Shown here in pieces: positions 44,041-52,384 of a stretch of DNA of 64,000 bases. This DNA comes from QNBT01 sp964563335 (GTDB lineage: Bacteria > Planctomycetota > Phycisphaerae > Sedimentisphaerales > Anaerohalosphaeraceae): the NCBI GenBank assembly GCA_964563335.1, contig CAZLWL010000001.1, positions 1 through 64,000 on the forward strand. The letters run 5' to 3'. A program made the translations under genes and the position numbers. The notes beneath the pieces were generated by a model. The model was not told the DNA's origin, did no database searches, and was given only the letters and a program-made list of their open reading frames with translations. Position 1 is the first letter of the stretch. Each line of letters opens with the position of its first letter.

Positions 44041-45426
44041 ATGGCAAAAGCGAAAATTCTTGTTGTTGACGATGACCGGATAATCCTTGATTCCTTATGT
44101 GAGTTTCTGAGTCTTGAAGGCTACGCCGCTACCGCAGCCGAGTCTTTCAAGGAAGCCGCCGCCGCTCTGCAAAGGCAGTCTTTCTCACTCGTTATCGCGG
44201 ATGTGAACATACCCGACGGCTCCGGCTTCGAACTGTTATCGGTCGTCAGGAAGAACTATCCCCAAACGGTCGTCATCATCATCACCGGCTACGGGACTAT
44301 TGAAAGCGCTGTTGAAGCAATCAAGATGGGCGCCTATGACTACCTCACCAAGCCGATCGTTGACGATGATCTGCTCTTAGGTGTTGAGCGGGCGCTGCGG
44401 CAGCAAACCCTTCTGAGCGAGAACCGCCAGTTGCGAGGGCAACTCGAACAGAAGTACACCTTGGATAATATTATCAGCCAGGACTACAAGATGGCCAAAA
44501 TCTTCGACCTTATAGAAGCCGTGGCCGACACCACGACAACGATATTGATGACGGGAGCCTCCGGCACCGGCAAGAGCATGTTGGCAAGAGCTATTCACTA
44601 CCATTCATCCCGAAGTGATAAGGCCTTTGTTGAGGTTAGCTGCGGAGCCCTGCCGGAGACATTGTTAGAGAGCGAGTTGTTTGGCCACGTAAGAGGTGCC
44701 TTCACCGGAGCTGTAAGGGACAAAGACGGCAAATTCTTAGCTGCCGACGGCGGCACCGTCTTTCTTGATGAGATTTCGGTCGCATCGCCTGCCATGCAGG
44801 TAAAGCTGCTGCGCGTTCTTCAGGACCGGCAGTTTGAGGCGGTGGGCAGCAATAAGACCATCACAGTTGACACCCGCATTGTTCTGGCGTCAAACAGCAA
44901 CCTTGTCGAGGAGGTCAAGGCCGGCCGGTTCAGAGAAGACCTTTACTATCGAATCAATGTAGTTACGATTCATCTGCCGCCGTTAGCCGACAGAATCGGC
45001 GACATACCGCTGCTTACCGAGCATTTCCTTAGCCAATTCTGCCGGACCCACGGCAAGGAAAAACGCGAAATAGTCCCCGAGGCGATGGAATGCCTGCAGC
45101 GTTATGCATGGCCCGGCAATGTGCGCGAGTTGGAAAACGTCATGGAAAGGGCGGTCCTGCTGTGCAAGGGTGCGCGGATCGGTATAGATGACCTGCCGCC
45201 GGCACTGGTGATGCAAAGTCGTGTTGCCACCGGGCCCGGCTTTAAGCAGATGGGATTGAAAGAGGTCCTTGCCGAGCCGGAAAAGACCGCTATCCGCGCC
45301 GCGCTCGACGCCAACAACTGGAACAGGCAAAACACCGCCAGGGCCCTGCAGATTAACCGGACCACACTGTACAAGAAGATGAAACGTTACGGTCTCGAAG
45401 ACGAAGCGGCAAGATTAGGACTGTAA
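44041..45426 (+). CDS. Sigma-54-dependent response regulator, NtrC family
   Basis: A 461-residue activator in the order receiver (about 1-120, phospho-acceptor Asp54 in IADVNIPDG), AAA+ domain (about 140-375, Walker A GASGTGKS, sigma-54 contact loop GAFTGA, Walker B GGTVFLDEI) and C-terminal Fis-type helix-turn-helix (NRQNTARALQINRTTLYKKM). All elements are intact, so it should open sigma-54 promoters on phosphorylation by the upstream kinase. Its targets are not evident; no clear -24/-12 promoter was found in the window. Confidence 0.96.
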   Translation: MAKAKILVVDDDRIILDSLCEFLSLEGYAATAAESFKEAAAALQRQSFSLVIADVNIPDGSGFELLSVVRKNYPQTVVIIITGYGTIESAVEAIKMGAYDYLTKPIVDDDLLLGVERALRQQTLLSENRQLRGQLEQKYTLDNIISQDYKMAKIFDLIEAVADTTTTILMTGASGTGKSMLARAIHYHSSRSDKAFVEVSCGALPETLLESELFGHVRGAFTGAVRDKDGKFLAADGGTVFLDEISVASPAMQVKLLRVLQDRQFEAVGSNKTITVDTRIVLASNSNLVEEVKAGRFREDLYYRINVVTIHLPPLADRIGDIPLLTEHFLSQFCRTHGKEKREIVPEAMECLQRYAWPGNVRELENVMERAVLLCKGARIGIDDLPPALVMQSRVATGPGFKQMGLKEVLAEPEKTAIRAALDANNWNRQNTARALQINRTTLYKKMKRYGLEDEAARLGL

Positions 45427-45429
45427 TTT

Positions 45430-46007
45430 CGTGATGTGGCCACAGCAACGCCAATAACTTTTCCTTGTTCGTCCAGCACAGGTCCACCGCTACTGCCTGG
45501 AGATATTGGAGCTGTTATCTGCAAAATAGAGTTTTGACCGACCGTTCTGATAGCGCTAACAATTCCCTTTGAAAAAGTGCCTTCTAACCCTTTAGGATTA
45601 CCAACAACAAATAATTCATCTCCTATTGCAACTTTGTTGCCATCGCCAAGAGACAAGGTTGGAGCCTTAACATCTTTTATCTTCAGAAGCACTAAATCAC
45701 TTCGTTTGTCAATGGCTACATACCCTACTATATCATACTTCGGTTTTGCTCCAACGATCTTAGCGTAACCTCCTGCTGCCACCTCCACAACGTGAAGATT
45801 TGTAGCAACTACGTTTTCTTTTACAAAAAACCCGCTACCTAACGAAAGCGGCTGACCATTATCGTCATGCATCACAAGCATTACAACCGAGGGGAATGCA
45901 TTTTTTGCAATATCTCGAGCGTTTTGTGCCCTTGCTACGGGAATGAAGCACAAGGCTAAAATAGGCAGAGTTGTAAAAGCCCTCCAAAATCAATTTCTGA
46001 ATCCCAT
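45430..46007 (-). pseudogene. HtrA/DegP-like serine protease remnant
   Basis: The S1C catalytic triad is still legible: His in ATNLHVVE, Asp in KRSDLVLLK and Ser in SPGSSGGPV. The natural start, ATG 46007 with AGGA 6 nt upstream, is followed by an in-frame TGA at codon 6 (45992-45990), before a good signal peptide ending VARAQNA. Reinitiation at TTG 45953 would lose most of the signal. At the 3' end homology stops after GVAVAT, a few bases before the stop of the convergent regulator gene, and the frame runs 13 more codons antisense to that gene to 45387. The PDZ domain is absent. I read it as a decayed gene. Confidence 0.75.
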
Positions 46008-46176
46008 TTCTGGTCCTTTCTCAAAAAAGCACTGAATAATTAAGTTTTACAATGACAACATTGTACAAGTTACTGGTGAGAGAGACAAGCATGAACGTTC
46101 TTTCGCATGATTTTTTCAGATAGATTACCGGTTTCGTTGGCTACTCTGGCATAGGCCTGCCTTGCCACAAACCCAA
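46008..46176. other. Spacer between protease remnant and hepT
   Basis: No gene supported. The sequence is unremarkable and has no strong inverted repeat. Confidence 0.4.
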
Positions 46177-46518
46177 TCAGGACTCAAGGTCTTCGAGGAT
46201 TTGGGATAGCAGCGGTTTTATTACGGGTATTCTGTTTTTTATTGTTTCCCACACAAGCTGGTAATCCACGCCAAAGTAGAAATGGATCAACCTGTCTCTC
46301 ATCCCTGCCATATCTTTCCATGGTATCGAAGGGTATTGTTCTTTGATCCGGTCAGGAACATTCTTAGACGCCTCCCCAATGATCTCGAACTTGCGAATTA
46401 CGGCACTGGTGGTTTTGTCGTCATCCTTGAAACTGTTGAAATCTATGTCTTCGACGAAAGCTTCAATCGCCTCAATAGCCGCCAGAATATCCCTTAGATA
46501 CAGACTGCCATCCCTCAT
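46177..46518 (-). CDS. hepT: HepT-like HEPN-domain toxin (DUF86)
   Basis: A 113-residue HEPN protein with the ribonuclease motif Rx4H in MRDRLIHFYFGVDY at about 73-86. In characterised systems HepT is an RNase that is inactivated when its partner MntA adds AMP groups to a Tyr in this region. The gene follows the nucleotidyltransferase gene with a 4-bp overlap, the standard arrangement. Start codon ATG 46518. Confidence 0.9.
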   Translation of the reverse strand: MRDGSLYLRDILAAIEAIEAFVEDIDFNSFKDDDKTTSAVIRKFEIIGEASKNVPDRIKEQYPSIPWKDMAGMRDRLIHFYFGVDYQLVWETIKNRIPVIKPLLSQILEDLES

Positions 46519-46805
46519 ATATAAATTGCCTCCCCGAGAACTTGCGCTTTTATCTCCTCTCTTATCGAGCGAATCGGAACTACGTCAACTGAACAGTTCA
46601 GCCTCTCCTCGAGAAAATCAGACAGTCCTACAAAGTCAAACAAGTCGGCACCGGCATCGAAATCAACCAGCATATCGATATCACTGCCAGCGTCTTGTTC
46701 GCCGCGAGCATATGAGCCGAAGATACCTTTTATGTCCGCACGGAATCTATTGCGAACTACCGGCCGGAGGTCCTTGAGATTTTCAAGAATCGATTGTTTT
46801 GTCAT
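46515..46805 (-). CDS. mntA: MntA-like minimal nucleotidyltransferase antitoxin
   Basis: A 96-residue minimal nucleotidyltransferase with the signature GSYARGEQDAGSDIDMLVDF (GSx10DxD) at about 30-49. It belongs with the overlapping HepT gene as a type VII-like toxin-antitoxin pair, in which MntA modifies and silences HepT. It lies 21 nt downstream of aroDE on the same strand and may be read from that transcript. Confidence 0.9.
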   Translation of the reverse strand: MTKQSILENLKDLRPVVRNRFRADIKGIFGSYARGEQDAGSDIDMLVDFDAGADLFDFVGLSDFLEERLNCSVDVVPIRSIREEIKAQVLGEAIYI

Positions 46806-46826
46806 AAATATAGTTCCTGAAAAACA

Positions 46827-48404
46827 TCATTCTATCCGGTTTTCCTTTGAAAGACAACTAAGAATGGTTTTTCGCATGGTTTTTTCGGGGGGGTCGGCGG
46901 TGTCTGTGCCGATGAACAGTTTGTACTGTGCCATTGCCTGGCGGATGAACATCTCTACACCGCTTATAGTTTTTGCACCGGCCTTTGCGGCCTGCTTCAA
47001 GAGAAGCGTCTCGGCGGGATTATAGACTGTGTCAAAGACGGTCATGTCGGCATTAAGGCGCTCGGCGGGTACGGGCGTTGCATCCACGTCGGGGTACATT
47101 CCGATACTTGTGCAATTTATGACTACCTGTGCTTCCATTTGGCTCAGGGCGTCAAGCGGGGCGTATTTGCATCTGAACTCCTTGCTTAAGGCCCGGGCCT
47201 TTGCGACCGTGCGATTGTAGATTGTAACCTCGGCCCCCACATCGGTAAGGCCTGCCACTACCGCCCGTGCTGCTCCGCCGGCTCCCACGACGGCAACGGT
47301 CATATCGTGCAGGCCGTGTTTGTCAATTTTAAGGGCAGCGCAGAGAGCGTCCATCGCGCCGGCGTAATCGGTGTTGGAGCCGCTGACCCTGGGACCGATG
47401 CCGATCTTGAGCGTGTTGACCGCACCGATATCCTCGGCCAGAGGCCCGACAAATTCGCCGGCGGCATTTACATAGTCAAGGGCGTGGGCCTTGTGCGGAA
47501 TCGTTACGCTAAAGCCACCAAAGCCGAGCCAGCTTCTGGCCAGGATGTTCTCCAGAAAATCGTTGAATCCGCTCCTTTCGCCTTCAACGAGCAACGGAAC
47601 ATACAATCCGTTTACACCCCGCTCACTAAAGCAGGCGTTGAAAATCGCGGGGCTCAGCGAATGGGCGACGGGACTTCCGATTACGCCGAAAAGTTCGGTA
47701 TCGGCGTCAATAGAATCCCAGCGGTAAAGCATCTTCAACTGCTCAATCGTAATTTGCCCCGGCGCGGTAGCGTGTTCTTCATCAACCGAGGCAAATGTAA
47801 GAAACCCGCCGAGCTTTTTCGCTAATATTCGACTGATAAGACCTGCCTCACCCATGCAAAGTACAATCACATCGCCGGTTTTGTTGTGCAGTAAATCAAA
47901 GGCTTCGAAACAATCGTTTATGTGGCCCGCTGTATAAACTAACTTGGGTATAGCTTGTGGACAGGCGGCCGGCATCTCCTCATATAGCGCTTCCAAATCG
48001 TCAAAAGGGCAGGTGAAGTTGTGGGCCGAAAGAATCAGCCGGCCCTGTTTATTTTCCGATAGTGCCTCTTTGAGCCTGGCCTGTGCATCGCCTGCAAGGA
48101 AATTATCGTATTCGCAATCGACAAAGTCTGCACCATGATTCAGCGCTTCGACCAAAATCTCGGTTCGCAGTTGGAGCGACCAGTCGCCGACACCGCCCTG
48201 AGCCTTGTCCCTGCATGTGACAATCACCGGCAGTTTCGTTGCCTTTGCCTGGGCCAATAACGATTTGAGTGCGTCGGCATTGAGTTCATTTAGATAATCA
48301 GTGCGAAGTTCAAGCATCTCGGCACCGGCAGCGCGGGCGGATTCGATCTGTTCGCCGGCAACAACAATGTCACTACACGATATTGGAACCGCAAGATATG
48401 TCAT
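46827..48404 (-). CDS. aroDE: Bifunctional 3-dehydroquinate dehydratase (type I) / shikimate dehydrogenase
   Basis: A 525-residue fusion carrying out steps 3 and 4 of the shikimate pathway. The N-terminal type I dehydratase (about 1-215) has the catalytic His in SAHNFTC and the Schiff-base Lys in PKLVYTAG. The C-terminal dehydrogenase (about 230-510) has IGSPVAHSLSPAIFN, TIPHKAHAL with the catalytic Lys, and the NADP loop VGAGGAARAV. Such fusions are usual in plants and found in some Planctomycetes and Chlamydiae. ATG 48404 is chosen because the dehydratase begins there (TYLAVPIS); the frame stays open 27 codons upstream with no family sequence. mntA follows after 21 nt. Confidence 0.93.
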   Translation of the reverse strand: MTYLAVPISCSDIVVAGEQIESARAAGAEMLELRTDYLNELNADALKSLLAQAKATKLPVIVTCRDKAQGGVGDWSLQLRTEILVEALNHGADFVDCEYDNFLAGDAQARLKEALSENKQGRLILSAHNFTCPFDDLEALYEEMPAACPQAIPKLVYTAGHINDCFEAFDLLHNKTGDVIVLCMGEAGLISRILAKKLGGFLTFASVDEEHATAPGQITIEQLKMLYRWDSIDADTELFGVIGSPVAHSLSPAIFNACFSERGVNGLYVPLLVEGERSGFNDFLENILARSWLGFGGFSVTIPHKAHALDYVNAAGEFVGPLAEDIGAVNTLKIGIGPRVSGSNTDYAGAMDALCAALKIDKHGLHDMTVAVVGAGGAARAVVAGLTDVGAEVTIYNRTVAKARALSKEFRCKYAPLDALSQMEAQVVINCTSIGMYPDVDATPVPAERLNADMTVFDTVYNPAETLLLKQAAKAGAKTISGVEMFIRQAMAQYKLFIGTDTADPPEKTMRKTILSCLSKENRIE

Positions 48405-48636
48405 AATGCAAGCAGATATAGCTTTGGAGAGGCGTGAATGCAAGGACAAAACCATGGCCCCCCAACTGCTGGGATACGCCTGCAAATCCGATTTTTGGTG
48501 TCATTTTTCTTTACGCAGCTTCGGCAGTTTGCTAAAATATCCTGCGTCCGGCCTGAAACAGATTTGACTGCTCTGTTCACCGGCGGAATATGGAGTGTCC
48601 AACAAAGAACGAAGTTGTCTTGACTGAGGAGTTATG

Positions 48637-48867
48637 ATGTCAGAAGGATATTATTTACACCTGCAACCGAGCGAAACCGCTGTTTTCGGCGCGGCAGCCA
48701 ATATTTTTGCAAGCTACATAGCGACGAATCAGGTTACCGAAGACAATGAGGCCGAGATGATGAAGAAGGCAATCCGCGCTGCCATCTCAATCGCACGCTA
48801 TGTGGAAAAAGTCGTCCAGAGCGACGACGAATTGGCCGCTGAGCACAAAATAGAACCCAAGATATAA
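48637..48867 (+). CDS. Small conserved-looking protein of unknown function
   Basis: A 76-residue acidic protein, probably all helical (FGAAANIFASYIATN, then AIRAAISIARYVEKVV). ATG 48637 has GAGGAG 5 nt upstream, a strong site; ATG 48634 would be only 2 nt away. It is divergent from aroDE with about 230 nt between them and convergent with the redoxin remnant. No motif tells its function. Confidence 0.65.
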   Translation: MSEGYYLHLQPSETAVFGAAANIFASYIATNQVTEDNEAEMMKKAIRAAISIARYVEKVVQSDDELAAEHKIEPKI

Positions 48868-49159
48868 AATATATCTCCCATCTTGCGCAAACGTACCAGC
48901 CTCGTAGTGCGGCTTCACAAACGGGCAATCGTAATTAAGCCACTCCAATACGACAATTTGCCCTGAATAGTCGGCCAGCTTCACCTGCTTGCCATTGTGG
49001 TCTGTCAGCGCAAAATCCGGTGCCTTCTTAACTGCCGTTTCGCCACCATCCTTATGCCGGGACAGGGGACTTGGGTAATGGTTTTTTACCTTTGCAGCCA
49101 GCCAAAACGATCCCCAAGCCGGCCAGAAGCAAAACCGTCAACAATCTCGTTTTGGACAT
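48868..49159 (-). pseudogene. Thioredoxin-like (redoxin) lipoprotein remnant
   Basis: From ATG 49159, with AAAGGTG about 6 nt upstream, a lipoprotein signal with lipobox LAGC runs 35 codons to a TAA. In another frame, from about 49045, redoxin sequence follows: APDFALTDHNGKQVKLADYS, VLEWLNYDCPFVKPHY. At least one frameshift therefore separates the two parts. The redoxin domain ends after about 60 residues, just beyond the stop codon of the convergent small gene, so the C-terminal half is lost. The CxxC of thioredoxins is reduced to a single Cys (DCPF), as in related redoxins. Confidence 0.72.
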
Positions 49160-49318
49160 TTTCAGCACCTTTCAGCAAAATTATCATCAGCCTTTCGCAA
49201 ACCGTATCCATATAACATACGAACTGACTTGCATCTGTATAACTTATTGCTAAAATACTACACAATCCTGACTTTCGTGTACAATACTCTTTAATGTAAA
49301 AACCACGGTGCCAGAAAC

Positions 49319-50014
49319 ATGAACAGTGCGTCGGAAAATACGGTGCCTCTTACGAGGATTCAGAAGCTCATCGGCAAATATATGCTTCAATCCAAGCGGG
49401 AAGGGCCATGTTGTTACCTCGAAGCCCGCGCGGATATGACCGACCTTGTGGCCATGCGAAGGCCGTATTGCAAGCAGGCGGGCGTTCGCGTAACGACAAA
49501 CGATTTCTTCTTTTGTGCGATAGGCCGGGCGGTAAAGAAATTTCCACTGATGGCGGGGCACCTCGACGCTGGCGGTGCCAGCGTTCGTATCCCCGACAAT
49601 GTGGGCGTCGGCTTTGCGGTGGAGGCTCCGCAGGGACTTGTTGTTCCGGTGATAAAGAATGTTTTGGAAAAATCCCTCCCACAAATTGCAGTCCAAAGCA
49701 GTTCGCTCGTTGAGAAAGCACGGGCGAATAAGCTCACTCTTGATGATTTCGAAGGCGCCGATATTGTCTTTAGCAGTCTTGGCATGTACGGCATAACTTC
49801 TTTTTTCGCAATCAAACCCCCCGGCGCCGTCGGCATCGTTTCAGTTGGAAAGTTTGAAGACACCCTCGTTCCGGCAAATGGCAGGTTGACGGTTCGCAAA
49901 ACAATGTCGGTTGGCCTGGCAGCCGACCGTAGAATAGTAAGCGAATTCTATGCCGCGCAATTCCTCAGTTGCGTAGTTGAACTGCTTGAAGCCCCTGAAA
50001 TGTTAATCGCGTAG
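49319..50014 (+). CDS. E2-like acyltransferase domain protein lacking the catalytic His
   Basis: A 231-residue stand-alone version of the catalytic domain of 2-oxoacid dehydrogenase E2 enzymes. Recognisable parts are PLTRIQKLIGKYMLQSK, NVGVGFAVEAPQGLVVPVIK and the conserved SSLGMYGITSFFAI. The lipoyl and subunit-binding domains are absent. Where active E2 has DHRxxDG, this protein has DRRIVSE (203-209), so the catalytic His and the Asp-Gly are gone. The rest of the fold is well kept, which argues for a retained non-enzymatic or altered function. No E1 or E3 gene is near. Confidence 0.82.
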   Translation: MNSASENTVPLTRIQKLIGKYMLQSKREGPCCYLEARADMTDLVAMRRPYCKQAGVRVTTNDFFFCAIGRAVKKFPLMAGHLDAGGASVRIPDNVGVGFAVEAPQGLVVPVIKNVLEKSLPQIAVQSSSLVEKARANKLTLDDFEGADIVFSSLGMYGITSFFAIKPPGAVGIVSVGKFEDTLVPANGRLTVRKTMSVGLAADRRIVSEFYAAQFLSCVVELLEAPEMLIA

Positions 50015-50118
50015 AGCTATGTCGGCTGGCGACTGTTGACAACCGTGAACTTATTGATATATTGGAACGTCAAGTGTGGTAGTTGTGCCGAGTGATTATT
50101 ATGGAAGGAACAATAAAG

Positions 50119-50505
50119 ATGAAGACCATAGCGTCGTCCGTACTGTTCTTGGCCGTTTTAGCTGTTTCAATCCTCTTTTTGGGCTGTGAAGAAGGAAACC
50201 ACCTTTCCCAAAGAAGGACCAGGTTGGTCGGTGATGAGAACCTCAAACTGAAGGAGCGGCTTGAACTGTGCAATCAGGAAAATCGAAAACTCGAAGAAGC
50301 CGTCGCTTACTACGAAGAGGAGGAACAAAAGCGGGCCGATACCGAGAAGGAAATGGGAGACATGGTTCTCAAGTTGCTAAAAGATAAAGATGCTGCCGGG
50401 AAAGAAATTGAGAAGCTCACCGATGAGAATCTACGGCTTAAAACCAGAATCGCCGAGCTCGAATCTGCCCTTGCCCGAAGTGGCGACCAGCCGGACGCGC
50501 AGTAG
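50119..50505 (+). CDS. Lipoprotein with a coiled coil
   Basis: A 128-residue protein. A lipoprotein signal peptide ends in the lipobox LFLGC at about 19-23, followed by a highly charged, heptad-patterned region (about 40-120; LKLKERLELCNQENRKLEE). ATG 50119 is preferred over ATG 50101 because GGAAGGAA lies 8-10 nt upstream and the signal peptide begins there. It should be anchored in a membrane and form a coiled coil in the periplasm. It converges on pyrG with 3 nt between the stops. Confidence 0.75.
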   Translation: MKTIASSVLFLAVLAVSILFLGCEEGNHLSQRRTRLVGDENLKLKERLELCNQENRKLEEAVAYYEEEEQKRADTEKEMGDMVLKLLKDKDAAGKEIEKLTDENLRLKTRIAELESALARSGDQPDAQ

Positions 50506-50508
50506 GCC

Positions 50509-52275
50509 TTAGACACATATTTTCTGTGACGCTTCGACGCAGTTGCTCAGATCTTCATTCGGATAGCGTCTTTGCATCGCCGCGGCAACCAGGCCGACAA
50601 ACATCGGGTGGGGCCGAAGCGGACGCGAGGTAAAACACGGATGTGCCTGGGTCCCCATGAAAAACAGATGTGACGGTATCTCTAAAATCTGCATAATCGG
50701 CTGATTCGACGCCTTGCCCGAAAAGACAAGGCCGCCCGCTTCAAGCCGCTCGATATAGCGAGGGTCAACTTCATACCTGTGCCGGAACCGCATCCGGACA
50801 GAGTCGGCCTTGCCGAACAACTCCCACGCCAGGGTAACTCGCTTAAGCTCTACATCCCTGCCGCCCAGCCGCATGTTGCCGCCAAGCCCTTCTATCTTCT
50901 TTTGCTCGGGCAGAATGTCTATCACACGCTCGGTGCATTGTGAGTCAAGCTCGCCGCTGCCTGCATCTTCGAGTCCGCAAACATTGCGGGCAAATTCTAT
51001 CACCGCCATCTGAAAGCCAAAGCAAAGCCCCAGATAGGGGACGTTATTCTCTCTTGCGTACTTTATGCACGCAATCTTGCCCTCAGTACCCCGCGTTCCA
51101 AACCCGCCGGGCACGATTATGCCGTCGATACCGTCCAGATGGGCGGCGACATTGTTGTCCGTCACCTGTGTTGTTTCAATCCATTTGATATTTATTCTGC
51201 AGCCGAGCGCAATGCCGGAATGCTCAATGGCCTTGATTATCGATGCGTAGCTGTCGCGAACAGATGTGTACTTGCCCGTTATTCCAACCGTTACCTCGTG
51301 GGTCTCGGCTCCAATTTTGTCAACAAAATCACACCACCTCGCCCATGCCCTGCGCTCATAACGCAGGTTGATTCTGTTCTCAATCTTTAACATCCGAAGC
51401 ACCTCAAAGTCCAGTCCGCAATCCCGCAGCATCGACGGTATCATATAGACGCTTGCCGAGTCATGCATACTGAAGACCCGCTCCAAAGGCACATTGCTGA
51501 AGACGCTTATCTTCTGCCTGACCTTATCACCGACGGGGCTCTCGGCCCTGCACGCGATAATATCCGGCTGAATACCCATCTGCATCATTTGCTTGATACC
51601 TAACTGGGCCGCCTTGGATTTCTGCTCGCCGAGGGTCTTGGGCTCCAGTATGTAAGTAAGCCCCACGAAACAACAGCTTGTAGGCCCTTCCTCGTATGCC
51701 AGCTCGCGCATCGCCTCGATATAGAACGCGTTTTCCAGGTCACCGACCGTGCCGCCCAACTCGACAAAGACGATATCGGCATCGGTTTCCATGGCCAGGT
51801 GCCGAAGTTTCAGCTTGACCTCGCCGGTAACATGCGGAATCATCTGAACATCCCGGCCGAGGTAATCACCGTGACGCTCCTTGTCCAAAATGGACCGGTA
51901 TATCTGCCCGCTCGTCGTAAAATTCGCTGTTGTTAAGTTCTGGTCCAGCATCCGCTCATACGTGCCAAGGTCCATGTCGCACTCCATGCCGTCGTCTAAC
52001 ACGAATACCTCGCCGTGGCGGAATGGATTCAGCGTCCCCGAATCGATGTTCAGGTAACCCTCAAGTTTGATGGGCGTAACCTTCAGACCCTTATCCTGCA
52101 TGAGCTTGGCCAGACACGAAGAAAATATCCCCTTGCCCAATCCGCTCATCACGGTACCCATCACCACGACGTACTTGGTCTTGCCTTTTTTGTATCCATC
52201 AGGTATCGGCGAAAAGTACTCCGTATCCGTCGAAACGTCGCTGACGCTGGCCAACAAATCTTTGCTATTGCTCAT
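50509..52275 (-). CDS. pyrG: CTP synthase, divergent
   Basis: Makes CTP from UTP, ATP and glutamine. The 588-residue protein has the synthetase domain (about 33-300; SGLGKGIFSS, DDGMECDMDLG, ELGGTVGDLEN) and a class I glutaminase domain with the nucleophile C418 (LGLCFGFQ). The last residue of the Cys-His-Glu triad is changed: HPEF of the family is HPCF here (His545, Cys547). The usual VVSSLGKG and KLDPY are VMSGLGKG and KLEGY, so it is a divergent type, with about 30 extra residues at the N-terminus. It probably once followed kdsB directly, which uses CTP. Confidence 0.92.
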   Translation of the reverse strand: MSNSKDLLASVSDVSTDTEYFSPIPDGYKKGKTKYVVVMGTVMSGLGKGIFSSCLAKLMQDKGLKVTPIKLEGYLNIDSGTLNPFRHGEVFVLDDGMECDMDLGTYERMLDQNLTTANFTTSGQIYRSILDKERHGDYLGRDVQMIPHVTGEVKLKLRHLAMETDADIVFVELGGTVGDLENAFYIEAMRELAYEEGPTSCCFVGLTYILEPKTLGEQKSKAAQLGIKQMMQMGIQPDIIACRAESPVGDKVRQKISVFSNVPLERVFSMHDSASVYMIPSMLRDCGLDFEVLRMLKIENRINLRYERRAWARWCDFVDKIGAETHEVTVGITGKYTSVRDSYASIIKAIEHSGIALGCRINIKWIETTQVTDNNVAAHLDGIDGIIVPGGFGTRGTEGKIACIKYARENNVPYLGLCFGFQMAVIEFARNVCGLEDAGSGELDSQCTERVIDILPEQKKIEGLGGNMRLGGRDVELKRVTLAWELFGKADSVRMRFRHRYEVDPRYIERLEAGGLVFSGKASNQPIMQILEIPSHLFFMGTQAHPCFTSRPLRPHPMFVGLVAAAMQRRYPNEDLSNCVEASQKICV

Positions 52276-52321
52276 TTACTCTCCTGTTATTTCCTGCCAT
52301 AGAAATTATTCATTTTTTATT

Positions 52322-52353
52322 TTAGCCACAGAGGGCACAGAGAACACAGAGAA
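52322..52353. repeat. CACAGAG-type repeat, copy 1 (inverted)
   Basis: TAGCCACAGAGGGCACAGAG followed by AACACAGAGAAT is the reverse complement of the unit found at 53201 and 53609. It lies between pyrG and the FRG gene. Confidence 0.88.
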
Positions 52354-52384
52354 TATTTCCTTATTCATGCTTAAAGAGCAAGAA

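Noticed and set aside
45387..45429. Last 13 codons of the protease frame as genuine C-terminus
   Set aside because: They are the complement of the regulator gene's end and show no similarity to the protease family, so they are not part of the original gene.
48405..48485. 27-codon upstream extension of aroDE
   Set aside because: It has no family similarity and no ribosome binding site; the dehydratase domain starts directly at ATG 48404.
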